From assembly GCA_002372505.1 (NCBI GenBank), contig DFGY01000062.1, positions 27,696 through 91,695 on the forward strand: DNA of 64,000 nt, read 5' to 3'. The DNA comes from Firmicutes bacterium UBA3738. GTDB lineage: Bacteria; Bacillota; Clostridia; Peptostreptococcales; Anaerovoracaceae. Below the pieces are notes generated by a model, which worked only from the letters and a program-made list of their open reading frames with translations, was not told the origin of the DNA and did no database searches. Shown piece by piece: positions 33,238-43,317 of the stretch. The position numbers were made by a program, and so were the translations under genes. Numbering within the stretch: position 1 is the stretch's first letter; each line of letters opens with the position of its first letter.

Positions 33238-36200
33238 ATGAATGACACGAAAAATATAAGATGGCACTTGATACTGGTCGCCTTTGGTATTTTGCTGGGA
33301 GTGATGATCACGCTTCTTGGCGGTATCACAGGATCTGTTGCTCATGCCGAAGATGGTGACAAAGCTGACCGCACGATCATCTATTATAATGATGGCGCTT
33401 CTTCCGAAGAAACCAATATGGCGTGCAGTGACATGCTGATGGAGGCGATGGCTGCCAAATTTGACAGCAAAAAGATCCGCTTTATTGTGATGACAGGAGG
33501 CTCCTTGAAATGGCATCTGGATCCCAGATATCTACGCGACAAGAATGGCGAAGCGGATAAGATCGATGCGATCAGCACCGAATACAATCAGGTCTGGGAG
33601 CTGTTCGGTGCCACTGATACCAGCGAAGGTTACATGAAATTGATCGATGGTGACGGCGTAACGGGCGTTGAAGTCAAGTCCGAAGATGAGCTGATGAATA
33701 ATCCGAACACGTTAAAAACCTTCATCAATTTTGCGAAAAATTATGCTCCGGCTGAAAAATATGATCTTATCATGCTCGACCACGGCAGCGGTCCGGGACA
33801 TGGTTATGGTTTGGATGACCATGATACGGTAAATCCGAATAAAAAATTGCATGTCTATGAAATGCGTCAGGCTATTTCCGAGTGTGATGTGATTCAGCAA
33901 GGCGGGAAATTCGATATGATCTTTCTTGAGTGCTGCATGAACGGAAATTTTGAGACACTTCTTGCTCTGCAGGATTATGCGGACTATTTTATAGGCTCTC
34001 CTGATGTTGACCCCATAAATTCTGTGGAATATACGGACGTACTGAACTATCTGAATGAAAATCCTGCCATGGACGCGAAGTTACTTGGCAAAAAAATGGT
34101 GGATGTCTTCCATGATTATTTTGAAAGTCATATGGAGGAGAGATCCCTTGGCAAAGCTGTCCAATTATCCTTGGTTGACACGGCAAAGTTTAAGGATAGC
34201 GGGATCCTGAATCGAATGCAGCAAATCGCCGAGACGCTGAGATCGGAGGCCGCCGGTAAAAGATTTTATGATGAGATCCGTTCCTCACAGGATGATTACA
34301 GAACATATTATAGTTATTTGCAGGATATGAGTACCCTGGCAGAGCAGCTGGGGATCAATATAAAGGAGTCTGATTTTCAGAATCCAGAAATGAAAAACAG
34401 TTATACGGATGATGCGATCCAGGTTCAAAACATATTAGGAGATACGGATGTCATCTATTCTAAATATACTAGCGATTCCAGGAAAGATGATGTGATATTC
34501 GGAAGAGACGAACAGGGAAAGATAACAGTAAAAGTCGAAAAAAACCCGGCAGGCGGATTGAATATCTTTTTCCCAAACATGCACATGAGCAATATCCCCG
34601 CTGAAATAGTGCACTATATTGATGCAATGAAGAAACTTGCAGACAAGTTGGCGGAGGATCCTAATGATGATCCTAAGGTCGAGGCTTTTATCACGACCTA
34701 CAGGCAGGCAGTCATAGATTACGCGCTGATCTACGAGATCGGTACAGCTGTTTCCAATATCGTGGACAGCGAAGGTTATGACGGAACCGTTGATTTGAAC
34801 AAAATCAGGGAATACTTCGAAGCAGAGGATCAAAAATTAGTGGACCAGGGATTAGAAAGCGAAAATCAATGGGGTTCGATCTCACATATCATCGATGAAA
34901 GTGATAGAAAAGATTCAGGGTGGCTTAACGAGATCATCGAGATCCAGAAGAAAGAAGTAATAAACCCAAAGAACGTTGCGATCCGGAAGACAGACAAGGA
35001 TTATCTCATCGATATTACGAACACACCTCAGAAGATCATCGGCGTTCCTGAGCTTCGTTTAAGCGCAAAGATATCGCATCAGTCTTCTGAAGAAGGATTT
35101 GATTTCTTGTATCCAGATCCACTGATCGTATATACAGGCGAGCTGGCAGCGGATGCTATGCAGGACGTCAGCTCTTTTGAAGAATTTATTGGCGGAAATC
35201 ATTCTGCTTACAGGGTCCCGCTGCATGACGGGCAGTGGTATGCGGTAAAAGATTCTAATGGAAAAATACACCCTGCGAGCATCGCGTCAGATCGGTCGGT
35301 TTATGCAGCGTTTAAGTTTAAAGACGGCACAAATAAAGGTGGAGAGCTGCATTTTGACGCACAGGGGAAGGCAAAACATATTTATCTCGATGGTGATACA
35401 AAGCCCATCGACCTTGAGATCTACAAAGATCCCGTGAAAGTGACGCTGATGAATCACTCCAGTAATGCGGGAATGGTTTCCGGGGAATTTGAGATCAGCG
35501 GGACAAATTCCAGATTGGTAAGAGCACCTTATAAAGATCTGAATATCAAATCTGTTGATGCCAAGCTGTATATCTGTGATATTTACGGAGTGGGACACGA
35601 GATCGCGCTTCCGGATTTCAGAACAAAGGCAACCATAACGACCGCGCCAGTCGGTAAGACCGGGCTGACTTACACAGGTAAGGCTCAGGCACTTGTCAAA
35701 GCAGGAAAAGCCAAAGGCGGCACGATGCAGTACGCGCTTGGTAAAAATGCGAAGGACGCGCCGACTTCCGGATGGAGCGCATCCATACCGAAAGGAACAA
35801 AGGCCGGAACATATTACGTCTGGTACAAGGTCGCAGGCGATAAGAACCATATCGATACTGTACCGAAATGTATCATAGTAAAGATCTCAAAAGCCATCAC
35901 TAAAGTAACAGTCAATGCAAAGGCTGTCACTGCAAATACAGTAGCCAAGATGGTGGCAAAGGGCAAAAATGCCATGACCATTTCCTGGTCGGTGGTAAAG
36001 AATGCCGACGGATACGATGTGTTCTTCGCACGCTGCAACCACCACGGCAAGAAAATAAAAATGAAAAAGGTAAAGACCTTTAACAGCAACACGAAAACGA
36101 GCTACACAAAGAAAGGTCTTAAGAAAGGCGCATCTTACAAGGCTAAAGTCAGAGCCTTTGTCAAGGTAAAGGGCAAGAAAAAGTACATCATGACCAGCCC

Positions 36201-36513
36201 GGCAATGCACGCATTCGCAGGTAACGGAACAAAGAGATACACCAACGCTAAGAGCGTCAGTGTGAAGAAAAACAGCATCACACTGAAAAAGGGCAAGACC
36301 TACAAAATCAAAGCCACAGTGAAAAAAGCAAATAAAAACAAGAAACTCATGCCCGCGAAGCATATGAAGAAACTGCGCTACAGTAGCATGAACAAGAAAA
36401 TAGCAACAGTTTCCAAGACCGGCATAATAAAAGCCAAAGCCAAAGGCAAATGCATCATCTACGTTTACGCCCACAACGGCATCGGCAAACTGGTTAACGT
36501 AACAGTCAAGTAA
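33238..36513 (+). CDS. Clostripain-family (C11) surface protease with Lys-rich C-terminus
   Basis: 1091 residues; ATG behind CGGAGGAG. Signal peptide at 1-38 (ends VAHAED). The C11 cysteine peptidase domain occupies about 40-300: IIYYNDGAS start, catalytic His in LIMLDHGSGPGHGYG, catalytic Cys in MIFLECCMNGNF. C11 enzymes cleave after Arg or Lys and are calcium-dependent and self-processing. A long middle region follows. Then come an Ig-like unit (LTYTGKAQALVKAG), an FN3-like Lys-rich unit and a BIG2-like end (KKIATVSKTGIIKAK ... YAHNGIGKLVNVTVK). This C-terminus matches that of the protein at 1139-6496. Followed by a strong hairpin terminator. Confidence 0.88.
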   Translation: MNDTKNIRWHLILVAFGILLGVMITLLGGITGSVAHAEDGDKADRTIIYYNDGASSEETNMACSDMLMEAMAAKFDSKKIRFIVMTGGSLKWHLDPRYLRDKNGEADKIDAISTEYNQVWELFGATDTSEGYMKLIDGDGVTGVEVKSEDELMNNPNTLKTFINFAKNYAPAEKYDLIMLDHGSGPGHGYGLDDHDTVNPNKKLHVYEMRQAISECDVIQQGGKFDMIFLECCMNGNFETLLALQDYADYFIGSPDVDPINSVEYTDVLNYLNENPAMDAKLLGKKMVDVFHDYFESHMEERSLGKAVQLSLVDTAKFKDSGILNRMQQIAETLRSEAAGKRFYDEIRSSQDDYRTYYSYLQDMSTLAEQLGINIKESDFQNPEMKNSYTDDAIQVQNILGDTDVIYSKYTSDSRKDDVIFGRDEQGKITVKVEKNPAGGLNIFFPNMHMSNIPAEIVHYIDAMKKLADKLAEDPNDDPKVEAFITTYRQAVIDYALIYEIGTAVSNIVDSEGYDGTVDLNKIREYFEAEDQKLVDQGLESENQWGSISHIIDESDRKDSGWLNEIIEIQKKEVINPKNVAIRKTDKDYLIDITNTPQKIIGVPELRLSAKISHQSSEEGFDFLYPDPLIVYTGELAADAMQDVSSFEEFIGGNHSAYRVPLHDGQWYAVKDSNGKIHPASIASDRSVYAAFKFKDGTNKGGELHFDAQGKAKHIYLDGDTKPIDLEIYKDPVKVTLMNHSSNAGMVSGEFEISGTNSRLVRAPYKDLNIKSVDAKLYICDIYGVGHEIALPDFRTKATITTAPVGKTGLTYTGKAQALVKAGKAKGGTMQYALGKNAKDAPTSGWSASIPKGTKAGTYYVWYKVAGDKNHIDTVPKCIIVKISKAITKVTVNAKAVTANTVAKMVAKGKNAMTISWSVVKNADGYDVFFARCNHHGKKIKMKKVKTFNSNTKTSYTKKGLKKGASYKAKVRAFVKVKGKKKYIMTSPAMHAFAGNGTKRYTNAKSVSVKKNSITLKKGKTYKIKATVKKANKNKKLMPAKHMKKLRYSSMNKKIATVSKTGIIKAKAKGKCIIYVYAHNGIGKLVNVTVK

Positions 36514-36554
36514 TCAAAGGATGTAATCAGTTGATTCAGAAATTAAAACTCAAA

Positions 36555-36590
36555 ATCTAAAACAGGACGCTTTCGCGTCCTGCTTTAGAT
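36555..36590 (+). terminator. Terminator of the clostripain-like gene
   Basis: ATCTAAAACAGGACG and CGTCCTGCTTTAGAT form a long stem (7 perfect GC-rich base pairs plus an AT-rich base), 42 bp past the stop codon. Confidence 0.65.
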
Positions 36591-36776
36591 ATAGGGGGGT
36601 ATATTATGGATTTCCGTCAAAAAGAAAAAACCTCGGAATGCTTGAAATTCCAAGGATTTTTTGATTGTCGGAGAGACAGGATTTGAACCTGCGGCCACCT
36701 GACCCCCAGTCAGTACTTGGCTGCTTATTTTTCAATGGCTGCACGGTTTATGGCAACCTATATGGCAACCCGTGTT
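36591..36776. repeat. Displaced tRNA-Pro 3' end with terminator (att copy 3)
   Basis: The terminator region starts at TAGGGGGGTATATTATGG. The tRNA fragment at 36665-36712 matches 45021-45068 except TTGTCGG for TGGTCGG at the CCA end. It is followed by TACTTGGCTGCTTATTTTTC and a GGCAACCTATATGGCAACC tail as in copies 2 and 4. Confidence 0.8.
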
Positions 36777-36813
36777 TTCAGTCGAACAATACTCAAAACC
36801 TTGTCATATATAT

Positions 36814-37398
36814 TTATAAATTAATTCCGGTCAAGTCAGATATTTCGCTCTTATCCCAGTTTTCATTTTCCCAAAAGAAAAATTCTTCTTTTCTCTTCTT
36901 AAATATCCTGAACGGTTCATCTGTATTATCATAAATATGCAGTACATCGCAAACCTTTATTAACTCTGGAATAAGCGCAAGTGACTTTTGATACCTGCTG
37001 CGAATCTTGTCTTCGGGAACACCATGACCTCCGGATTGCTCTCTTGATTCCACACGGAAAACATTAATGCTGGGATCTGCAGTCAACACAAATATACAAC
37101 GTACAAAATATCCTTGTTCCTTTGCTCTTTTGATAAGTTCTAAATTCCGTTCTGTAGACAAGACAGTTTCAAATGTAAAATCGATTCCCTGCTTTAGGGA
37201 ATCCTCTCTTAATGATTCAGCAATCTTAGCAGCCTCAATATCGCTGCAATGTGTTGTTTTCTTTATTTCATCAGCATTAATATATGGCTCAATTATCTTT
37301 GCTAATTTAGTGATTGTAGTTTTTCCGCTTCCGTTGGGTCCGGCAAAAACAATCAACTCTGGACACTTCTGATTATTCGGCATATTTTCTGCTCCCAT
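36814..37398 (-). CDS. Zeta-toxin-like P-loop kinase
   Basis: 194 residues. Walker A FAGPNGSGKTTITKL at about 18-30, INADEIKK (zeta-type substrate Asp), then ESLREDSLKQGIDFTFETVLS (the F.FET motif of the zeta/AAA_33 group), and a C-terminal RVESREQSGGHGVPEDKIRSRY. Zeta kinases phosphorylate UDP-N-acetylglucosamine; many chromosomal relatives have other, unknown substrates. It overlaps the preceding small gene by 26 bp, as toxin-antitoxin pairs do. The pair fills a ~1-kb segment between att copies 3 and 4. Confidence 0.75.
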   Translation of the reverse strand: MGAENMPNNQKCPELIVFAGPNGSGKTTITKLAKIIEPYINADEIKKTTHCSDIEAAKIAESLREDSLKQGIDFTFETVLSTERNLELIKRAKEQGYFVRCIFVLTADPSINVFRVESREQSGGHGVPEDKIRSRYQKSLALIPELIKVCDVLHIYDNTDEPFRIFKKRKEEFFFWENENWDKSEISDLTGINL

Positions 37399-37564
37399 CC
37401 GGGTATTCTAAATACGCCTTCTTTTTTTCCTTATCGTATCCGGCAATTGGTGCGCCTATGGCTCTTTTAATTTCGTTATCTATCTGAATCGCTTTTTTAA
37501 ATCTTTCTGTTAGCTCATCATCTGATATTCCACACATGGAATCAAGTTCATTAGATTCATTCAT
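37373..37564 (-). CDS. Small partner protein of the zeta-like kinase (putative antitoxin)
   Basis: 63 residues from the ATG at 37564 behind GGAGGGAAACGAG; an earlier in-frame ATG at 37597 lacks a ribosome site. Acidic N-terminus (MNESNELDSMCGISDDE), a helix KKAIQIDNEIKRAIG, then GAPIAGYDKEKKKAYLEYPDG. It overlaps the kinase start. The small acidic form and overlap suggest the antitoxin of a zeta-type pair; this is inferred from position only. Confidence 0.6.
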   Translation of the reverse strand: MNESNELDSMCGISDDELTERFKKAIQIDNEIKRAIGAPIAGYDKEKKKAYLEYPDGSRKYAE

Positions 37565-37645
37565 CTCGTTTCCCTCCATTACTTGATTATATAGCATTTA
37601 TTTACCCTGCACAATTACTATGATTTAGAAACAAGCAAAAACCCT

Positions 37646-37785
37646 TGGAAAAAGTACATTTTTCAACGGTTTTATTCTGGTCGGAGAGACAGGATTTGAA
37701 CCTGCGGCCACCTGACCTCCAGTCAGGTCTTGGCTGCTTATTTTTCAATGGCTGCACGGTTTATGGCAACCTATGTGGCAACCCG
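37646..37785. repeat. Displaced tRNA-Pro 3' end (att copy 4)
   Basis: 37678-37727 repeats the tRNA-Pro 3' end (one change, CTCC for CCCC in the anticodon arm). It is followed by CTTGGCTGCTTATTTTTCAA and a GGCAACCTATGTGGCAACC tail. The terminator-like part before it is diverged (CCTTGGAAAAAGTACATTTT). Confidence 0.8.
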
Positions 37786-37826
37786 CCATGTTTGTGCAGA
37801 TTGGAATATCCTTATATCAGGAATTG

Positions 37827-39560
37827 TCAACCGGCCAGCTGATTCTTGATTAGGCTCCTGTATACTTCATTACCTTTATACAGTTCGTCATGGGTGCCCA
37901 TTCCAACTAGCCTTCCGTCATCCATAACGATTATTCTGTCCGCCGACATGATGGTGGAAAGTCTATGGGCTATCATTACAACAGTCTTATCCTTTAGCTG
38001 CACTGCCAGTATCCTTTGCATGTACAGTTCATTTTCCGCATCGAGATTCGACACCGACTCATCCAGTATCACTATCGGTGCATCCCGAAGTAGCGTCCGT
38101 GCTATTGCAACTCTTTGCTTTTGGCCACCTGACAGCTTGAATCCCCGCTCTCCGGTTACGGTGTCATAACCTTCCGGAAGTTCCATGATGAAGGTGTCTG
38201 CGTTAGCCTTCGCCGCAGCCTCTCTCACTTCTTCCTCACTGGCCTCCGGGCGACCCAACCTGATGTTCTCGGCAATGCTGGTATGGAAGAGATATGTCTC
38301 CTGAGAAGCGGCGCTGACCATGTGTCTCAGCTCCGCAACACTGTACTCTCTTATGTCACTTCCGCCTATTGTTATGGCTCCCTCTACAGGATCCCAGTAT
38401 CTCAGTATGAGATTTGCGCAGGTGCTCTTTCCCGCTCCGGAATGGCCTACCAGCACAACGGTTTCCCCGGGGACTATGTCAAAGGTCACATCGTGCAGAA
38501 CGTCGGGGGAGCCGGCCTCGTAACAAAAGCGGACATTTTCAAATCCGATTCCCACGCTGCCTATATCCGCCTTCTTGCTACCTTCGTCCTTAATTGCAGG
38601 CTCTTCCTCCAGCAGATTTCTAACCCTGTTTGATGCCGCGAAAACCACTCCCAGTTCCTGAGCCACGGTGGTCAGTTCCAACACCGGTCCCAGTATTACC
38701 GTTGACAGCATTACCGCAACAGGATACATCACCGTTTCCATTCTTCCGTTAACAACCAGCCAGGCAGACAGGATCATCACTGCAACGGTGAACAGTCCGC
38801 AGATTATCTGAGTCGCCATGGACTGGCCGCCCTTTAATCTGCCATATTTATACTGCTCTTTATATAGTCCATCCATGGAATCATTTATTTCTTTCATTCT
38901 GCGGCCTTCAGCCCCCAGCATCACCAGTTCTCTTATGCCCTGTATGCTCTCAACCATGATCACATTGGATTCAGCCAGGGACTCTCTTACACCGGCGCCC
39001 TGTTCCTCCGCTCTTTTTCCCATCTTGTACGGGACAGCCATCAGGCAAAGAGCGGCAGCAGCAACGAGAAGAGACAGCAGAGGATTAACAAACAACAGCG
39101 CTCCCATTATCAGAACCGTCAGCAATATGGCGATGAGGAAACTGCTGAAAGTATGGGCAAGAAATATTTCCAATATCTCCACATCCGCCACAAAGGCCTG
39201 GCCGATTTGACCGGTCTGTTTTCGCAGCGTGTATGCCGGGGCAATTTCCCCCAGTTTGTTATATATGTCAAGCCTGAAATTTCGGATTACTCTAAAAGCC
39301 ACATCATGGGCAAAATACATTTCGCCAAAATGACCTGCCGCCCGCAGGAGAATGCAAAGAACCAGACCTCCCACCAGCAGACCGATGTTTTCCGGCTGTC
39401 CTTTCCCCACTACCATTCCGGCAATATAGGAAGTAAGGCCGGCAATCCCAATTACGGATCCCTGCTTTAAAAAGGCGCTTATCATAGCCAGTGTCATCTC
39501 CCCGCTGTATGGCTTTATATTCCTGCAGAGATTTACTATGTTCTTTTTTCTATCGGACAT
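37827..39560 (-). CDS. ABC half-transporter, exporter fold, subunit 2
   Basis: 577 residues: a six-helix membrane domain (about 1-310) and an ATP-binding domain with GHSGAGKSTCA (Walker A), LSGGQKQRVAIA (signature) and PIVILDESVSN (Walker B; ES rather than EA). It overlaps the end of the upstream half-transporter by 11 bp, so the two probably form a heterodimer. Position directly after a FecBCD-type iron uptake set recalls YbtPQ/IrtAB, importers built on the exporter fold that take in metal-siderophore complexes. Export of a metallophore or a haem-related substrate is the alternative. The last gene of the island's iron operon; att copy 4 follows. Confidence 0.85.
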   Translation of the reverse strand: MSDRKKNIVNLCRNIKPYSGEMTLAMISAFLKQGSVIGIAGLTSYIAGMVVGKGQPENIGLLVGGLVLCILLRAAGHFGEMYFAHDVAFRVIRNFRLDIYNKLGEIAPAYTLRKQTGQIGQAFVADVEILEIFLAHTFSSFLIAILLTVLIMGALLFVNPLLSLLVAAAALCLMAVPYKMGKRAEEQGAGVRESLAESNVIMVESIQGIRELVMLGAEGRRMKEINDSMDGLYKEQYKYGRLKGGQSMATQIICGLFTVAVMILSAWLVVNGRMETVMYPVAVMLSTVILGPVLELTTVAQELGVVFAASNRVRNLLEEEPAIKDEGSKKADIGSVGIGFENVRFCYEAGSPDVLHDVTFDIVPGETVVLVGHSGAGKSTCANLILRYWDPVEGAITIGGSDIREYSVAELRHMVSAASQETYLFHTSIAENIRLGRPEASEEEVREAAAKANADTFIMELPEGYDTVTGERGFKLSGGQKQRVAIARTLLRDAPIVILDESVSNLDAENELYMQRILAVQLKDKTVVMIAHRLSTIMSADRIIVMDDGRLVGMGTHDELYKGNEVYRSLIKNQLAG

Positions 39561-41286
39561 TTTTAATCTCCTCCTGGGCTTTTACGAGTTCATGATATAT
39601 GCCATCCGCGGCAATCAGCTCTTCGTGGGTTCCCTGCTCTGCCACCCTTCCGCCATCCATTACGATTATGTTGTCCGCATTTCGGATGGTGGATAATCTA
39701 TGCGCAACGATTACAGCAGTCTTTCTTCCCGACAGCTCGTCGATGGCCGTCTGGATCAGCTTTTCGCTTTCAGCATCCACACTGGCTGTGGCTTCGTCAA
39801 AAATGAGAATCGGTGAATCTTTCAGTATGGCTCTGGCTATGGATATTCTCTGGCGTTCGCCTCCGGAAATAGTGAGACCACGCTCACCCACTTCCGTGTT
39901 GTATCCCTCCGGAAGCTTTTGTATAAAATCATGAGCTCCGGCCATCACCGCCGCTTCTCTCACCTCTCTGTCCGTGGCCTCGGGGCGAGACATTCTGATG
40001 TTTTCAGCGATAGTTCCGTGGAACAAAAAAGTGTCCTGAAACACTGCGCCGATGCACCCTTGCATATATCCAAGACTATAGTCTCTCATGTCCATTCCGT
40101 TGATGGTTATTTTGCCTTCATCGGGATCGTAGAATCTCATGATCAGACTTACAAGGGTGGATTTACCGCAGCCGGATCTGCCGACTATTGCTGTTTTGCT
40201 GCCGGCAGGTATTTTCAAAGAGACGTTTTTAAGAACATCCTCATTTCCCGTATATGAAAAAGAGACATTTTCAAGTTCAATTTCGGGCCTGTCTCCAATC
40301 CCAGATAAGGCCGCATCTGTCTTATCCTGGATTTCAGGTTCCGTGTCCATTAAGGCAAACAACCCTTCTGCAGTTGACAACCCCAAAAATGAGGAGTGCC
40401 AGTATCTGTTCAGATCAAACAGCGGGCGGGCACACTCAATGGTCAAAAAGAGGAATACGGTTATAGCCTGAGGCTCCATCATTCCCGCGTTCGCTCGCAG
40501 CGCCGCCACAACCACAGTCATGGAAGAAGTGACCGATGTCAGCACCAGCATTATGGATGCGTTTGACAGAGAAATCCCGGTGTTCTTTATGGATCTCTTC
40601 CAAAAAGAAGTCGCTTCCTTTGTCAGATTCTCCCCCATGGTCTTTTCCGCATCAAGGGTTTTAAGTGTGGTTATTCCCTGCACTGCATCGATATACTGGG
40701 CCGTAAGCCTTGAATAGTCCGTCCAGTAATCGCCGATGTTTTTCTCAACTACAGGTATCGTCACAATAGGCACCAGAACGCATAGCACCATTGCAGCTAT
40801 CAGAATCCATGATGTAACCCCATCATATCGAATCAAATAAAAGAATGAAAAAATTCCAACAGAAAGGACGGTAAAGACCTGGGGCACAAAGCTTACATAA
40901 AAGTGTTCCAAAGCCTCAACCCCGTCCAGCACCAGGGAAGTGAGTTCGCCGCTGCGGCGCTGATTCATCTGCCCCGGCCCAAGTCTGAACATGTGCTCAA
41001 GGACCTTCTTCCTTATTATCCCTTTTATCTTCTGAGCCATGGTCTTTGTGTATGTCTCGCTCTTCATCATAAGAAGGCTCCTTATGATAATAGCCAGCAC
41101 AACAACCACAAGGGAAGTTCCTATTTGTCTCATGTCCATCGAAGTGAACATGAGATTTACAACCCTTGCCATAAATACCGCTTGAGCAAGATAGGTAGCA
41201 GCAATTGCTATCCCCATCAAACTCTTTCCCGCTATTTCTCTTTTGATGTCGCTGAGAAAAGTCAGCAGTCTTACATACACATTCAT
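39550..41286 (-). CDS. ABC half-transporter, exporter fold, subunit 1
   Basis: 578 residues: six predicted membrane helices (1-320), Walker A GRSGCGKSTLVS, signature ISGGERQRISIA, Walker B PILIFDEATASVD with the catalytic Glu present, and the H-loop IVAHRLST. Together with the overlapping downstream gene it should form a heterodimeric transporter. It lies 89 bp after the substrate-binding lipoprotein gene, on the same strand, so it belongs to the iron-uptake operon. Confidence 0.87.
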   Translation of the reverse strand: MNVYVRLLTFLSDIKREIAGKSLMGIAIAATYLAQAVFMARVVNLMFTSMDMRQIGTSLVVVVLAIIIRSLLMMKSETYTKTMAQKIKGIIRKKVLEHMFRLGPGQMNQRRSGELTSLVLDGVEALEHFYVSFVPQVFTVLSVGIFSFFYLIRYDGVTSWILIAAMVLCVLVPIVTIPVVEKNIGDYWTDYSRLTAQYIDAVQGITTLKTLDAEKTMGENLTKEATSFWKRSIKNTGISLSNASIMLVLTSVTSSMTVVVAALRANAGMMEPQAITVFLFLTIECARPLFDLNRYWHSSFLGLSTAEGLFALMDTEPEIQDKTDAALSGIGDRPEIELENVSFSYTGNEDVLKNVSLKIPAGSKTAIVGRSGCGKSTLVSLIMRFYDPDEGKITINGMDMRDYSLGYMQGCIGAVFQDTFLFHGTIAENIRMSRPEATDREVREAAVMAGAHDFIQKLPEGYNTEVGERGLTISGGERQRISIARAILKDSPILIFDEATASVDAESEKLIQTAIDELSGRKTAVIVAHRLSTIRNADNIIVMDGGRVAEQGTHEELIAADGIYHELVKAQEEIKNVR

Positions 41287-41375
41287 TTAACCAAAATACC
41301 ACAAACACAGAGACAACGGATGCCGTGAAGGCAGCATCCGTCATCATTAATAATGAACACTAATATTTGTTTACT

Positions 41376-42374
41376 CTATTCAAACAGGTCAGGATAGAAT
41401 GCCTTTGCCAGTTTTTCAACAGTGTATGCCATTCTGTCTCCCGGCAGAACGCTTTCCAGTTCTATTGTGGCAAACTTGTCCTTCTTTACGCAGTCAAGCT
41501 TTGACAAAACCGGGTTTGTTTTTATTTCCTTTTTCTTTTCTTCAACTGACGGTGAATCGTAGTCGTGGATGAGAATTACATCAGGCTCTCTCTTGATGGC
41601 TTCTTCATAGCTGACTGTGATCCAATCCTTTTCAGTCTGATCTTCAAAGACATTCTTTCCGCCGGCAAGGCCGATAAGAAGTGTTTCAAAGTTTGTTCCG
41701 GAACATGTGAATACTCCATCGTTACCGCTGTCATATACCAGAACCTTAACGGGCTCCTGATCCTTAACCTTGTCTTCTACTGCCTTTATTCTGTCCTGCT
41801 GGCCCTTTATGAATTCTTCAGCCTTATCTTCGATCTGGAAGATCTTGCCGATTGCGCGAATCTCTTCATACTGGTCTTCAAGACTCTTTGCCTGGTTAAC
41901 CAGCACGTTCATTCCCTTCTTTTCAACTTCTTCGATTACCAGGCCTTCTTCACCGATTTCCCAGTCAAGGGTATAGATAAAGTCCGCACCGGATGAGAGA
42001 ATTGCCTCTCTTGTTGCTGATGAATGATTCAGTTCTTTGATCTTATCAACTTCTTCTTTATATTCATCAAGAGGTCCTCTTGAGTGGTTAACAAGGGATC
42101 TGCCTATTACCTTGTCACCAAGGCCGAGAGCAACAAACAGTTCTGTACAGTTTGGTCCCAGTGTAAGAACCTTTTCAGGCATCTTTTCAACCACTACGTC
42201 TCTGTCGTAGTTCTTGACCTTTACAGGATATCCTGCCGCATCCCCTGCCGCAGAAGTGCTGGCTGAGCCGGCATCGGAGCTTGCCTTGTCTGCATCGCTG
42301 CCGCCACAGCCTGCAAATGTCATCATGGCCATTGCAAGGCACATTATCAGTGCAATCAGTTTTCTTTTCTTCAT
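41376..42374 (-). CDS. Iron/cobalamin-type ABC substrate-binding lipoprotein
   Basis: 332 residues with a lipoprotein signal: MKKRKLIALIMCLAMAMMTF then AGCGG (Cys near 23). A low-complexity Ser/Ala linker follows. The Fe-B12 periplasmic-binding fold shows VLTLGPNCTELFVALGLGDK, then ILSSGADFIYTLDW and a long connecting helix. The C-lobe has VLVYDSGNDGVFTCSGTNFE and EPDVILIHDYDSP. It captures a ferric siderophore, haem or cobalamin at the cell surface. Substrate cannot be decided from sequence; the adjacent half-transporters favour a siderophore or haem. Confidence 0.9.
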   Translation of the reverse strand: MKKRKLIALIMCLAMAMMTFAGCGGSDADKASSDAGSASTSAAGDAAGYPVKVKNYDRDVVVEKMPEKVLTLGPNCTELFVALGLGDKVIGRSLVNHSRGPLDEYKEEVDKIKELNHSSATREAILSSGADFIYTLDWEIGEEGLVIEEVEKKGMNVLVNQAKSLEDQYEEIRAIGKIFQIEDKAEEFIKGQQDRIKAVEDKVKDQEPVKVLVYDSGNDGVFTCSGTNFETLLIGLAGGKNVFEDQTEKDWITVSYEEAIKREPDVILIHDYDSPSVEEKKKEIKTNPVLSKLDCVKKDKFATIELESVLPGDRMAYTVEKLAKAFYPDLFE

Positions 42375-42441
42375 TCTTGTTACCTCTTTTTTGTCCTTTC
42401 TTCTTTAAAAATAATTGACTCTTATTTATAATTCAGCACAC

Positions 42442-43305
42442 TTAATGTGAATGTTCGTGCGCATCACCATCATGTTCATGCTCTATAGGCTGAGCCCAGT
42501 CATGTGCATGTTCTTCGGTATGACCCATTCCACCTCTTTCTTTGTCCGGAATGAATGTGATGTTCAGCCGTCCGGTCTTTGAATTCATCTCTGTGGCACA
42601 TTCAACTCCGTAGACTTCTTTAATTATTTCCGGGGTGAGCACTTCCTCCGGCTTGCCCTCATAGCGCACCTGACCCTCGTCAAGGATATACAGTCTGTCG
42701 CAGTAAAGAGCCGCCATATTAAGATCGTGGATGGCTGCCAGCACCGTGGCATTTATGTGTCTGACGAAGTCGAATATCTGCATCTGGTAGCTGATGTCCA
42801 GATGATTCGTGGGCTCGTCCAGCACCAGAAAATCGCATTCCTGAGCCGTTGCTCTGGCGATTATCACTCGCTGCTTTTCACCGCCGGAAAGGTGCAGATA
42901 GTTTCTCTTTGCCATGTGCTCCATTCCAACATGAGCAAGGGCGTGTTTAATTATTTCCTTGTCTTCTTTTGTGTCGATGTCGAACATCCTTTTGTGAGGT
43001 GTTCTGCCCATGGCCACGATTTCCTCCACCTTGAAGTTAAAAGGAACATCGTTTTCCTGACCCACAACAGCCATTCTCAGCGCCGACTCTTTGTGGGTCA
43101 TAGTCAGCAGATTCTCCCCGTCTATGATTATCTCGCCTTTATCCGGCGTCAGGGCTCTGTAGACATTCTTGAGAAGTGTGGACTTGCCGCTGCCGTTTGG
43201 TCCGATGAGCCCAACGAACTCCCCTTCTCTGACCTGTATGGAGACATTGCTGATCGCATCCTTTTCCCCGTAGGAATAATCAAGATTTTTTACTTCCAAT
43301 TTCAT
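42442..43305 (-). CDS. FecE-type ABC ATPase with His-rich tail
   Basis: 287 residues. Walker A GPNGSGKSTLLKN, Q-loop VVGQENDVPF, signature HLSGGEKQRVIIA, Walker B FLVLDEPTNHLD and a switch His in AAIHDLN. It energises the neighbouring FecD-type permease. Beyond residue ~262 the usual domain ends, and a His-rich extension begins, containing HTEEHAHDW and HEHDGDAHEHSH. Such a tail can bind divalent metals and could sense or buffer the cytosolic metal; this is inference. 12 bp after the permease gene. Confidence 0.92.
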   Translation of the reverse strand: MKLEVKNLDYSYGEKDAISNVSIQVREGEFVGLIGPNGSGKSTLLKNVYRALTPDKGEIIIDGENLLTMTHKESALRMAVVGQENDVPFNFKVEEIVAMGRTPHKRMFDIDTKEDKEIIKHALAHVGMEHMAKRNYLHLSGGEKQRVIIARATAQECDFLVLDEPTNHLDISYQMQIFDFVRHINATVLAAIHDLNMAALYCDRLYILDEGQVRYEGKPEEVLTPEIIKEVYGVECATEMNSKTGRLNITFIPDKERGGMGHTEEHAHDWAQPIEHEHDGDAHEHSH

Positions 43306-43317
43306 GACTATCCCTCC

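Noticed and set aside
28362..37727. Extra tRNA-Pro genes at 28.4, 31.8, 36.7 and 37.7 kb
   Set aside because: Only the 3' half is present; the 5' acceptor strand and D-arm are missing. They are insertion-site copies.
37827..41286. Cytochrome bd assembly transporter CydDC
   Set aside because: No cydAB nearby, and the operon context is iron or siderophore uptake.
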